A stretch of 64,000 nt of DNA from NCBI GenBank assembly GCA_022457155.1, contig JAJGOT010000037.1, positions 769,501-833,500 of the forward strand. Direction: 5' to 3'. Made by a program: the position numbers and the translations under genes. Below, piece by piece: positions 11,913-23,019 of the stretch. Under the pieces are notes generated by a model that had not been told where the DNA came from, did no database searches, and worked only from the letters and a program-made list of their open reading frames with translations. Each line of letters starts with the position of its first letter. Within the stretch, counting starts at the first letter, position 1. This DNA comes from Cladopsammia gracilis (taxonomy: Eukaryota > Cnidaria > Anthozoa > Scleractinia > Dendrophylliidae).

Positions 11913-12850
11913 CTGGTGAAAGGATGCTCCGGGATTCTGGGCGCCATTTTCAGAGCATGCTCATTGAACGCCATGAATGGCGAAAGCATCTCAAAACAAA
12001 TCATCCCGAAATCCGAGACTGTGGCTTGGCAGCCATCAGCCATCATACCACCCTGATCTAAAAAAACCTCCGGCGGCATTATAATGTCTATAATACCTGG
12101 TACCTGAAACATGTAAAATATTTCAATCAAAAATTCGCTTGTTTTAACACAACCCCCTTTATAAAAAAGCCCCTCGAAAAGTGTTAAGTTCTATCTCTCC
12201 TCAAATACAATTTCCACGCTAGATTTACTGTTTTGTTTACAGCTGTAAAAGACCGTAAAATCAGAAAGAAGTACGTAACGTGTTTGTAAAACTTCGAACA
12301 AGTTTATTCACGCTTTGTCAATAGACTGCAGTCCACAGGCAACCCAAGCGAGAAGTGAAAAAAACAAAAACAAAAACAAAAAACCAAAGAGAGAATTGCA
12401 TGTCTTACCCACGTATTGAGCTTGGCATCATGCCGATAAGTACCAATTTGTAAAACATAAAAAAATGAAGAACTATCAGCCCTAACTAATGACCTACCTC
12501 TGAACACATTTTAAGGTTCATATTAAACCTCAGATGCGAGAGCAAAATCAATCAGTTTAATTTTAGACTGCAAAACGGTCGTATTTTTTGCGTTGGTACA
12601 AATGCGTGCGATCTTTGAACGAAAGGTCTGGAGCGAGTGTGAATATGGAGAGTGGAATGGGGGGAGACGCTCACACGCCCTACGGGCGTGTGAGGCTCGC
12701 GCGCTTTGCGCGAGCGAGCCAGCGTTAAAAAACTACTGTTTTGCAGTCTAGTTTAATTTCATCAGAATCCATATCAACCATGATGTTGATTGGTTTCAGG
12801 TCCCGGTGAAGGACCCCATTCTCCTCGCAGTTGATGTTGGCCTCAAGGAT
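11913..12850 (-). pseudogene. PIM-like protein kinase pseudogene, two exons remaining
   Basis: Exon A (12850-12498) starts after acceptor 'ttctcccAG' and encodes the catalytic loop VLHRDLKPINIMVD, then E-I-K-L. A 187-bp MITE sits in the middle of it. Beyond the MITE the frame resumes as K-L-I-D-F-A (DFA in place of DFG), then meets two TAA stops before a good donor 'AGAG|GTAGG'. Exon B (12103-11913) has an acceptor and a donor and reads GTR, then after frameshifts PPEVFLDQG and ATVSDFGMICFEML, resembling the PPE and ATVWSLG...FEM blocks of PIM kinases. Stops, frameshifts, a lost DFG and the insertion make it non-functional. N-terminal and terminal exons were not found. Confidence 0.8.
12564..12750. 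mobile_element. 187-bp MITE with 9-bp target duplication in a kinase exon
   Basis: Ends TAGACTGCAAAAC and GTTTTGCAGTCTA are perfect inverted repeats of 13 bases. The 9-bp direct repeat gtttaattt flanks it at 12555-12563 and 12751-12759. The inside has a GC-rich double hairpin ('cacacgcc...ggcgtgtg', 'gctcgcgcgc...gcgcgagc'). The 9-bp duplication suits Mutator-like elements, though the superfamily is not proved. Confidence 0.88.
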
Positions 12851-13008
12851 CTGGGAGAAATATCGTCGAGCTTAGTTTTCAGTTAGTAAACGCGACTCAC
12901 GTCCCCGCAGATTTGCGGCCTTATGACATAAACGTAATAGTCCGTCGTAAAGACATCGTATAAATATTGATAACGTAACGGTGTTTGTCCTCGTGCAGAA
13001 GATGTGCC

Positions 13009-13264
13009 TCGGCTGGAACTTGTATGCCAATTAATCTTGAACAAAGAACAATCATCGATTGGAACAATCTATCTGCCGAAACCGTTTTAAGTAAATCTAT
13101 TGACGCTTTTAAAACTCGCCTACCTTAATTTGACTATTTAGATTTTTAGATATATCAGATTTTTAGTTATTTTTATTTAATTTGATTTTTCCTATATTTT
13201 TTTTTATTTATAGTTGGCGTGATATCCTATGGATTTTGCCGCTTAATGAATGTAAATGTAAATG
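13009..13264 (+). mobile_element. 3' end of a non-LTR retrotransposon (LINE)
   Basis: The frame at about 13020-13127 reads RTIIDWNNLSAETVLSKSID then AFKTRLP and a stop. This is the usual last stretch of CR1/L2-type reverse-transcriptase proteins (R-T-I-x-D-W-N-x-L-P...). It is followed by an AT-rich tail ending in the short repeat 'aatgtaaatgtaaatg', typical of LINE 3' ends. It is 5'-truncated. Confidence 0.65.
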
Positions 13265-14035
13265 AGGGAGAAAATTTTAGGTCAATTGCAAATTGTAAAA
13301 GAATAATGCAAACATTTCGTCTTCGGGCAAAAATATCAGATAAATGGTGAACCGACAATAATTCACCAGTGTAATGAATTTTGGTTGCACTATTCTAATA
13401 ATTCAGTGAAACATAGTTCTGAATGAAAATAAAGAGAAAACAAGCCAAGTTTTATCAATTTCCTTATTTTAATACGTATTTGATATTTTAAAATTGGAAA
13501 TGACTGCAAGTTTGTAAACTAAAAACACTGGCATTTCAGCAATTTTTGGCACAGCTGCATGGCCAGACTGTAAAAAAAAATACTCTGCCAAATGCCGTTA
13601 TTGTGAAATTGTTTTCTTGTAAAAATAATTGGCCGATACAGACGATAAAGTCCGCATAAAATCAGAAAACGGCAAACTGATCCTTACGGCAAGGCGATGA
13701 AGGAGTAAATAAAAGAATAAAACAAAAATTTTATATATATATTAAAACGAATTTGCCCAGTCCGCAGCCTGGGTATGTTCTAAGCACAACCTCAAAAAAT
13801 GGTTCCCATAAAATACCCAGGTTTCTTCCTTTTCAAGCGCCTGCCACGCGGTTTACACTTTTATTTAGCATAGGATCTGGCATAGGCAAAGAAACAAGAA
13901 AGCGCGCGAATATCTCCCAGCATGCGTTGTGATGATTTTAGTGACGTAAGCCCATACAATATCATAGCTTCGAGCTTCGAGTCAGCAGTTATAAGTCGGC
14001 CATTTTGGATTGCTGTTTGATATTTGCTTGGAAAT

Positions 14036-14614
14036 ATGAGCGAGGAAACAGCTCCAGAAGAGAAGCCCAGCGAGGTAAAGTTTATGAACAACATATTCAT
14101 AACTTGACTCCACGTTAACTGTTTCTTTTTCTTTTATTCTAGCTCACCGAAGAGCAGAAGTTGGCACTCAAATTTCCAGGGAAGAAACCAGTTGCTACTG
14201 ATATTCTGAAAAAGAGAATGCAGAGAGGGGTACGAATTGATGCATATTTACAACAAATTTTTAAGCCATTAGCCTTGAAAATTACATTTCTAGTAAAGTA
14301 GATTCTCTAAGCGGCTAGAGAATTATTGCCAGTTAGGCCCACCTCGTGTAAAGCGTAGCTGATGACTTGTTATTTCTCACCTTGTATTGATCTAGGTAAA
14401 ATATTTTGATTCTGGCGATTATGCAATGGCGAAAAGCGAGAAAAAAGGAGGCCCCGCAGCGGCGATCAACAGAGGGAAACCGATGCCCCCTTTCCCCCTT
14501 GGAGTTGGCAAAGCTATTCCAACACCTGAGAACATTCCACACAGGAAAACTTCTGTCCCGAGTAAGTTGGTGGAACCTCATGATCAGTTTCCACAGGTCG
14601 GGGTAACGCGGTAG
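14036..14614 (+). CDS. ENSA: ENSA/ARPP19: alpha-endosulfine, PP2A-B55 inhibitor
   Basis: Three exons: 14036-14074 (MSEETAPEEKPSE), 14143-14229 (starts LTEEQKLALKFPGKKPVATD) and 14396-14614, all in phase 0 with good GT/AG sites, giving 114 aa (human ENSA is 121 aa). The signature FDSGDY is at residues 46-51; its Ser48 is the site that Greatwall/MASTL phosphorylates in the family, turning the protein into a PP2A-B55 inhibitor that allows mitotic entry. Near the C-terminus HRKTSVPSKL matches the vertebrate PKA-site block RKSSLVTSKL. The protein acts in cytosol and nucleus. The last exon reads through 'ccacag|gtcggg' to a stop five codons on. A much stronger donor (GTAAGT at 14562) inside this exon suggests an alternative C-terminus. 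Identity is firm; the exact C-terminus is not. Confidence 0.9.
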
Positions 14615-15262
14615 CTTTTCTGCAATAAGACTGATACAACACTGAACTTCAGTGACTTTCATGTACAATGCACAGGTGGTTTAATAGCCACGAGGACGAT
14701 TTCATTTCGGGGGCTGTTTTTGAACCTCATCGATCTTCTGATAGATTTTACGTCAGCAAGTTGGTTACCAAGCAGTAATAATTTTAGGAAACTTTTTCAA
14801 TTACTTGGTAAAATTTAGATTTTAGATTGAAATTTGTATACGAAAGTATAAAGGAGCCATTTCATTGTATGTAATGGCCATGAATTTGAAATAGAGACAA
14901 GCAAGACAAGTGGAATTGTATTAAAAGATAAGTTTAACTTGACCAAATGATGTCATGTAAATCTCAGGGTTGACTTCTGCGAATACAAAGGAAGTATTTT
15001 GAGTACCTATCAAGGGTCAGGAATTGTATTGCGACCTTTTGCATGCTGCTTGGATGCTCTAACTACAGTTCTTCAGGAAAACTTGTGATGAGCTTGATCA
15101 TCTGCTAGCTGTGTGTTATAAATTGTTCATACTGCAGTGCTAGAATCAGTTCTGTCAAAAAATTCTAGATTGGTCATAAAATGAGAGAGAGAAAATGCCA
15201 AGCTGTCTAATTTAATACCGTAAGTTTAAAACTGCCATAAGTGACTGCAAAGAAAATAAAAT

Positions 15263-15336
15263 TTCCTGTCCCGGACACGAATCGAACACATCAATTCTCT
15301 AATTGCTGATCTACAGAGAGATCTTTGCTGAGCGAA
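15263..15336 (-). repeat. tRNA-derived SINE-like piece
   Basis: Read on the minus strand it has an A-box-like 'tgtagatcagcaa' and a B-box 'gttcgattc' about 30 bases later, followed by 'gtgtccgggacagg'. It is not a foldable full tRNA by eye, so a SINE or tRNA pseudogene is preferred. Confidence 0.45.
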
Positions 15337-15500
15337 TAGCAAGCAGTTGGCTTGGTAAGTCACAAGTATCTCTTCAGCAGCTGCTCAGTTATTGTAACAT
15401 CTGAACAGTATTCAGAAGATCACAAGTTCAACGTCAGGGAAACACACTCTTTCCTTTGCAATCCCATGCCTGTGTCAAAACTAAATACTTCAGAAGTTAA

Positions 15501-15941
15501 AGTGCCTATCACCCCTAGAAAGTTATTTTTAGAATCAACTCTATGTTCATTGAATAGTTGAATGGTAAAATATCTCTTGTTTTGAATGTCATGTTTTTTG
15601 AATTTACAAAATGCTAATTAGATGACGTCAACCCGGGAATCATTTATTATACAACTACTTGTTTTCACCTCCAAGTAATAATTTTTACAAATCAATTGAC
15701 TATCCACAGTTTACTTTTAGTATTTATCAAATTAGTTATCGTCAAGCTGTAAACTGTGCATTGTAAATTGGAGTAGAAATAATGGCAAATTTTGAGTTGA
15801 CATCATCTAATTAGCATTTTGTAAATTCAAATCTCTATAACTCACAAATGCAACATTCAAAACAAGAAATATTCTACCATTCAACTATTTAATGTATGTA
15901 GAGTTGATTCTGAAAATAACTTTCTAGGGGTGATAGGCACT
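15501..15941. mobile_element. TTAA-flanked palindromic MITE, family A, copy 1
   Basis: Ends AGTGCCTATCACCCC and GGGGTGATAGGCACT are inverted, with arms of more than 100 bases ('gaatttacaaaatgctaatt' inverted on the other side). TTAA flanks both ends (15497-15500, 15942-15945), the duplication type of piggyBac-like elements. A diverged second copy lies at 47650-48002. Confidence 0.85.
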
Positions 15942-17619
15942 TTAATAGATTTTTTGTCATGAGTTGTGGATCACAAGGATATCACGTAGAATCTTGACAA
16001 GGCAAACCATAGGGGAATGCAAAATGTTTTTATTTTTAATTTTATTAATTTTCTTTTCTTTTTTATCAGTATCATAATAATGCATTACAAGGACAAAGTA
16101 AAGAAAAATACAAAATTTGAGTCGAGTAGAGTGTGATCTGCTGGCAGAAAATAAATTCTTAATACAATAAGTTAATGTCTACATGCCATACGCACAGATA
16201 AATTACAGTTACAGTTTCTTTCGATGATATTACATAAAACACTAACATTTCCAACACTTTTTTAAATTACAAATTAACAATATCAATTACTGATTTTAAT
16301 TGAAAACAATTTGTCCATTTATTAAATTTATTGTTTTTGTTTGTTATTTTTGGAAAAAATGAATTTTTCGGTTTTTAATACATACTTATTTTTAACTTTA
16401 AATTTAAAACCAACAATGTTGGAAGAACATGCTTCCTTCTGTAATCCCAGAGATATAACTTTTGGATTAGTGTAAGGTAAAAAATGGAGAATATGAATCA
16501 TTGAGGATAAATTTGTATACAATGTAGTAAAGCGGGGAAGCTGTATGTTGTTTGAGTGAAGAGGAAATTCATTCTATGGGGGGTTTGATTTGTCAAGATT
16601 CTACTTTATTACAATATTGAATGACTGGGCTCAACTGCTGATTTCTAATTTTGGGCTCTGCTGTGTACTAATTTTGCTCAGAATTGCTCTTTTTTACCGC
16701 CTCGAAGCAGTGAAACAATAATTGTCAGGTGCTTTCTTGCCCTACCTCCTGTGGGCAGCCACATGGATAGAGCAAGAAAGCCACTGACACTTCTGACTAT
16801 GAAACATTGCTTCATCTATTTATAAGCAAAAGTTGCCTTGGTTATCAGTATACTTGTACCTAGCAGTGCATACATGTACTTGTAGCCAAGGGCATTTTGT
16901 TCCATAAATACAGGTCAACATCTGAACACACAAACAGCTATGCAACATGATCTAATAATTAATTTTGTTAGTTAGCATTCAATGGTTTTATATGAACACA
17001 ATTGCCATTGTTACACAGTTTCTTGTACACAGACATCACTTATATGGTCCAAGGAGTTTGTATAAATCAAGTTACTTTTTGAGCATAAAACTGGTTGTAC
17101 AGCCAGCCCTTGTTATCTAGAGCTTTGTCTCTTGCTTTTGACAAGTGAACAATGATAAACCTGTATTAAAAAGAATGCAATCATCGCAGTTCTGCAGCAA
17201 CTGAAGTAGTTGCAATTAGAGCCTAATTAGATAAACTATTTTTTATCAACTTTTAGTTTAAAGCTTTTAAATGTAGAACACCTTGGGTTAACTAATCACA
17301 AATTAAATATTGATTGTTGTTAACCATAAGTTTGATCATTTTCTAGGTGTAGGAGAACTAACCATTGATGTAAAATCAATTTGTTTCATTTGATGAACAG
17401 TTATAACCTGCTAACATTGTTTTTTTCTGATTTATAACATATTAACCTTTTCTGTAATAGCAATGTTTTGTTTAATATTTGATCTGTACTTTCCAATGCT
17501 AGATTAATCTTAAATAATATTCGGTTTATGTAATTTATATCTAGATGTACATGTATTGCTTAATTGTTGTTGAATCTTTGTTATGCATACATGTAACTCA
17601 TTCTTGCTCTATGCTGCAG

Positions 17620-17675
17620 CAGATTATCACAGTCGTACAAGAAGCGGAGAATATAACCTAGTATTGGATCACTAA
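17620..17675 (+). other. Possible alternative terminal exon of ENSA
   Basis: A pyrimidine-rich acceptor ends in 'ctgcagcag' (tandem NAGNAG). Joined to the GTAAGT donor at 14562, the frame continues ...KTSVP, then D-Y-H-S-R-T-R-S-G-E-Y-N-L-V-L-D-H and stops at 17673-17675. An AT-rich region resembling a 3' UTR follows to about 17990. This is an inference from splice sites only, without transcript evidence. Confidence 0.35.
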
Positions 17676-18643
17676 ACTTGGCTGGAAACTGCTCAAGACT
17701 TCACTTTCTTCAGCTAAACTAAAAATAACAGACTTGTAATCTTGTAGCTGTGCATCTCAACTCTGCAACAAGCTTCTAAAGCAGGATATGTACTTCTGTC
17801 TAAAGTAATGCTTTGTACAATCATGTTTTTAAGAAACTTTCTGAAGTTAAACTACTTTTGCTTTTCCAATGCTTTAAAATTCTTTCTCTTTCCTTTTTGA
17901 ACTTGTATAAACTTTGTTAAAATTCATTTAATGATAAATGTATTTTTCATATTAAAAATAATCACTGCTTTAATTAGCCAGCCATTAATGGTCAACTTGC
18001 AAAAGTACTTTTGTACTAAAATGTAATGCATGGAAGGATTAACTGTGTTGAGGCCAAATTATTTAATTCTTGAATGTTTTTATAATACTAATGGTTACAA
18101 TACTTTATTGTGGTCATTATGTCAAGGGTTTCACCAGTGGTGAAATTTTGTGAAGCAGTCCACTTTAACTTTAACTCAATAATATCCCAGTCACTTTGTT
18201 ATGTGACTGTATGCATATGCATCATTGATCAATTTTTTTATGCAAACAGATCATTGATTAATATTGCGTTTTGATATTTTGGTCTTTAAAACTCAAGTTA
18301 CTTCATAATAACATAATTTCCCACTTTTCCTAATGAGTCAAGGTTAAATGACTGGAAAACTAAAAACTTTGTAAATATATTAATAATAATTAATGTTAAG
18401 CATGTTCACCACCACAATCTGTTCTTAGGGTAGTCATTCTGTTGTTGCTTGTATTTTGTATGTACACTGTTGCTTTTGAGTCAGCAAAAGTAACTGCGTT
18501 GTAGTAAAAATTTAGTTTCATGGGGCTGGATTTGTGAAGCCTCCCTTTAGTTAAGATGCAACCTAAAATTTATTAATATTGTTCCTTTTGTAAATAACTT
18601 AACTTTGGAAGGCTTTGCTTCGTGATTCCAGGCTCATGGGTGT

Positions 18644-19228
18644 TACAGTCAAAATAGTCAGTGGGTTCCGCTTATCATTTGGGAATGACTTTCGTTAATC
18701 GGGAAGGGACTGCATTATTGAAATCAAAATTCAGGTTTAAAATTGATTATTGGAATCTTCCAACGGTAGCCTCATTCAAAATAACGAATGCTGATTGGTT
18801 CGTTATTGACATCAGGCAAATGTTCACGCACAAAGCAGGCAACAGTTGGCGGCTTGACACTCCTGACCTTTTTCTGTTTGCTCAACAAAAAATTCATCAC
18901 TGAGTATTTTTTGACGTAAGAATTCTTAAGCTAGTGTGCTGGCTCTGAAAGAGAAATTTTCATGGAAAGTGAAAATTTCTTATGAAGTCCAAGCAACTGA
19001 ATTCACTGAAACCAAAAGCGGCCAACAGTTGCATATTTCGCCTGTGAACTTTTGACTGATGCCAGTAAATAAACCAATCAACATTCATTATTTTGAATGG
19101 GGCTACTGTTGGAAGATTCCAATAATCAATTTTAAACCTGAATTTTGATTTCAGTAATGCAATCCATTCCCGATTAATGAGAGTCATTCCCAAATGATAA
19201 GCGGAATGCGATGTGTATTTTGACTGTA
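18644..19228. mobile_element. Palindromic mariner-type MITE (TA flanks)
   Basis: Ends CAGTCAAAATA and TATTTTGACTG are preceded and followed by TA. The arms extend about 200 bases inward ('ccgcttatcatttgggaatg' mirrored). The 80- and 77-codon open frames in it are mirror images made by the palindrome and are not genes. Confidence 0.8.
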
Positions 19229-20140
19229 ATAATATTATGCATAATATGTGAGTTGCTTGTGAGGTCTTGGATTGCTTTATGTGAAAGAAATAAATGTTAT
19301 TAGTTGGTCTGGTGTTTTCTTCTACTTTTATAATCTCTGGGCCTTCTCAAATTGTGGATAAAATCCTACAAAGCTATTTTATGATGTAATGTTTTATTTC
19401 ATTGGCATGGAGATTATTAATTTTTGAAAATTTTACATCAATCCTTTTAACCATTTTTAAGCCATTCAGGAATGGAATGATTTTTTCCTAGTGAAAAGAG
19501 ATTCTAAAATTATTTTTGGGCAAGGAAATGCGGAGAATTTCCTTGAGAAATGTTTATCCACCGTCTTGATTTATGAAACAAGCGGAAGATTTGGGAGAGT
19601 AGAAAATGTGGCCTAGGGGGTGGGAAGGCAAACTCCCTACCTTGTTGGAATCCAACATGGTGGTTAAACATAGGCTGAATTCTCGAATCCAACATCACAG
19701 CTAAACATATGCCTATAAAATTCTAGCACTTGTGTGCCCCCAGAAAATGCAGGCATCCAAAATTTGAGCATTGCGAACAATGGAATTTCACTTTGATGAA
19801 CATATAGAAATAGGATCACTGTGATGTTTTGAATAATCCCTTATAGACCTCTCAGAGAGCCAAGACTAGGAGAGTTTTTGAATGAATTAGGGAGGAGGTT
19901 CCAGCACAAGGCAGCTCTGTGCTTGAAGGATGATCTCCCAATCTCAGTTCTTGGCCTAGGAACCTCAATATTTGCAGACTTCTAAAATTATAATCAGACT
20001 TAGATTTAACTATCAAATCTCTGAGAGGGTCTATGCAAGTATGATTGTACAGGGTTCGTATGGTCATGGAAAAACCTGGAAAGTCATGGAATTGTATAAT
20101 TTAATTTTAATTTCCAGACCTGGAAAGTCATGGAATTTAA

Positions 20141-20531
20141 AGGCACACTGTCCCGGCTGAAATAACCTGTTTTCATGATTTATGGCCAGGAGCTTGCTTT
20201 AAGCTTACTTTACTATCTTGAAATTGGAAGAAACCATTGCCAAAAGTGATAAAAGCAAAGAAATATTAACTAAACAGACAATAACGGCTAGAAAAGTCAA
20301 TTTCACAAGAATGGCAAGTTTGGTTTATTGACAGGCGGTCAATAAATCAAATTTCATGAACTGTAATCGACTTCAATCCTTGTAATCCTGCACTTTATCT
20401 CCAAACTACTGCTTTTGTTTTGTTCTATAGAATCTTTTTATCCAACTAAGGTGTATATTTGGTGGCATTTGGCGATAATTAATGGAAATAAGCTGAGCGA
20501 AATTTTGCTATTTTGCCGGGACAGTGTCCCT
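20141..20531. mobile_element. TTAA-flanked MITE, family B, copy 1
   Basis: Ends AGGCACACTGTCCCGGC and GCCGGGACAGTGTCCCT are inverted and flanked by TTAA (20137-20140, 20532-20535). Internal text ('tggccaggagcttgcttt', 'ttggcatttggcgata') is shared with an older copy at 49934-50344. Confidence 0.85.
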
Positions 20532-20754
20532 TTAAGTGTGGGTCATGGAAAGTCATGGAAAATTATGTTCATGGTACAAAATCACTAAGGCAGCATACAT
20601 TGTGGGAATAATAAAGCAAGATGAAAAATTAAAAAAAAATGTTTTGATAAAATTTTGAAAACAACTGTTGAACTCTTGGTCATGAAAAATTTGAATAGGT
20701 CATGGAAAGTCATGGAATTTTAAAATCTGAAAAGAGTGCGAACACTGTTGTAGA

Positions 20755-21155
20755 TATTTATAATGGTAATTGAACTGAGTGGAGTGCAATTTGGTCTGAA
20801 ATCATACGCGTGATTTCAAAATCGAACGAGCGCACAGCGCGAGTTGGATTTGAAATCACAAGTATGATTTAAGACCAAAATTGCACGACATGAAGTTCAA
20901 TTACCACTTTATTACATCCATTTTGAAATTGCACAATTTAATTGCCCAAATATAGGATTTTAGTCAGTACCAATATTGATGTGACTTATAGATACGATTT
21001 AGAGCAAAAAAACCGTGCAATTTGGGAATAAATCGCACTGCTGAGAAAACGATGCGATTTGGAGCCAAAAATAGTGTGATTTGGGAATAAATTGCACTGC
21101 TGAGAGCCAATCAGATTGCAAGGGTCACCAGTGATTTCAAAATGGATGTAATAAA
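20755..21155. mobile_element. Nested palindromes, 'ttacatccattttgaaat' outer arms
   Basis: Inner hairpin 20766-20910: 'ggtaattgaac...gtgcaattttggtct' mirrored by 'agaccaaaattgcac...gttcaattacc'. An outer pair 'tttattacatccattttgaa' / 'ttcaaaatggatgtaataaa' bounds about 20908-21155, with 'tttgggaataaat' repeated inside. No coding capacity. Confidence 0.6.
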
Positions 21156-22524
21156 AACTAATAATTAACAGTCTCCTAATGTAAAACTGAATGATGGGGT
21201 AACAGAGAGGTAAATTCCTGACTTCAGCACTGTGGATGTCTCCTCTGAAGGTGATGCAGCAAGAATCATGTGCAGTCAAACCATGTTACTGCGCCTTTCA
21301 ATAACATAAGGAATTTGAAATTCAAATCTCCACTTACAGTTGCGTTATTCCCTGCCGTCAATCAAAATTAATATGAAAGCCAACGGACCATGTAAAAATG
21401 AAACAAACAAAATGGATCGAAATCTACCAATCGTAATGCACGGAGGTGACCTTTTGAACTCATTGAAGCGAAGATCTGTTTCCTGAGAGGTAAGCTAAGA
21501 TGGTTGACGGCAGTGTAAAACGCAACCGTTGGTGGAAATTTGAATTTAAAATTCCGCATGTTATTGAAAGGCGCAGTAATTTGGTCACTTGCTATTATAA
21601 GGACCATGGAAATTGTTCATATTAATGGCTTGTTTGTTTTAAGTGGGTTCCCTTGAATGATGTAATTTACCAGCCGTGTTGTTTCCTTGTTTAAATAACT
21701 TTACTCCACATTGTCTCTCTCCACCCAGGTGTATAAATGGGTATGGGCAACAAAATGTGGTAGATTCTGCATGTACCGGTCACATATTACGTTAAAAGAA
21801 AAGGAACAAAGAACGACAATAATACAAATGCAAAACAAGACCAAAAATACAATACCTCGCAAACAATAGAAGACAATGAGTGGTTCATGGGTACCGGTAC
21901 ATGCAGAATGACCACAAAATGTTGGGTGTCACCCTGCAATGGACTAGCATCCAGGGGGGAGTACATGTAGCATGTAGCTGAAACTGGGTTAAGCTCCACA
22001 CGCACCATAAGTAATACAATTTTGAGATCAGTTTGGAATTACTTTCAACAAATTGATTCTGATAGCCTGGAAATGCATACAGCTGCCTTTCATTGCTGGC
22101 ACTAGGGGCATTTGTGAGAGAGAACACCCTTAGAAATCTTGTAATTCACACTGTACATTGTCACACTCAGGTCAGTATACTTTTATTAAAGGCTGTCACT
22201 TTGTTGACATAATTCATTTTACAGGTCTTTTCTTCTCTGTACATTTTTGGGTTGTAGTGTGCTGCTTGGAGTCTGAAACTCTTACCCTATACCAGACCAT
22301 GTTCAGCTGTATAATTTTTGTAACCCTATTTTAGACTAGACAACGAAATCCCAACCCTTTCCTGGACTTACTTTTTTTCCAGAAAGTTTATCTTCATAAC
22401 ACTGATCAGTTTCCCAGTTAACAATATTCTTTTCTAGATCAAAACTGTCTGATTTCTATACCCTATCCCAAACTAAACTGTTTGATAACCATTTCCTTCA
22501 CAGCAGCACACACCCATACATGTA

Positions 22525-22695
22525 TATGTTGTGGTGCAATTTTATCCTTGGTGCAAATTTGTTTTTCCTTTGTTTAAAACTCGTTATCATACATCACCAT
22601 AACCAAAAATAAAGGAAAAGCAAATTTGCACCAAGGATAAAATTGCACCACAACATATGTGAGTACCACCCACCCACCCACCCACCCACCCACAA
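22525..22695. repeat. Hairpin element and CCCA microsatellite
   Basis: 22525-22657 has inverted arms 'gttgtggtgcaattttatcc' and its complement, with 'ttggtgcaaatttg' continuing the match. Directly after it, 22667-22695 is a run of CCCA units. Confidence 0.75.
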
Positions 22696-23019
22696 ACTAC
22701 CGGTATTACTGTTTGCACAAGTATATTGCACATGAATTTCATGGTTGGAGCTCCTTATGGCTATCTTACAGCAGAAACTTAATTTTGTAGTTGTTGGTCA
22801 TTTTGAAAGTGAATCTTGAATCAACTAGCTGTAAGAATGCTCCAATACACGACATTAACGTTTTGTTTTTTCCACAAATACACGATAGAGATAATGATTT
22901 TATTTTCATCCCTGATAATTATGCAATGGCTTTTCATTAAAACCACTTGCAGCAGTTGAAAAAACTGTCTTTAGGGTGAACCTGGCATTACTATTCTTCT
23001 TCTCAACTTTCTCGTATAT

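Larger units (their letters stand above)
11237..14035. other. Spacer between MBD2/3 and ENSA
   Basis: It contains the promoter side of MBD2/3 (no TATA box seen), the kinase pseudogene at 11913-12850 and a LINE 3' end at 13009-13264. 'atatatat' occurs at about 13732. The ENSA promoter should lie just before 14036. The remainder shows nothing I can name. Confidence 0.5.
14615..23019. other. Spacer between ENSA and HACD3
   Basis: No further gene recognised. It holds a SINE-like piece at 15263-15336, a TTAA element at 15501-15941, a possible ENSA terminal exon at 17620, a mariner-type element at 18644-19228, a TTAA element at 20141-20531, palindromes at 20755-21155, a hairpin at 22525-22657 with a CCCA microsatellite, and a fragment related to the poly-G elements at about 22240-22510. 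The stretch 15950-17600 is AT-rich with nothing I can name. A likely HACD3 polyadenylation signal (AATAAA on the minus strand) is at about 22899-22904. Confidence 0.5.

Noticed and set aside
15263..15336. Possible working tRNA gene
   Set aside because: A- and B-box-like motifs are present, but I could not form a proper acceptor stem and anticodon arm; kept only as SINE-like.
18661..19193. Facing 80- and 77-codon frames with similar proteins on opposite strands
   Set aside because: They are mirror images created by the long inverted repeat of a TA-flanked MITE, not two genes.
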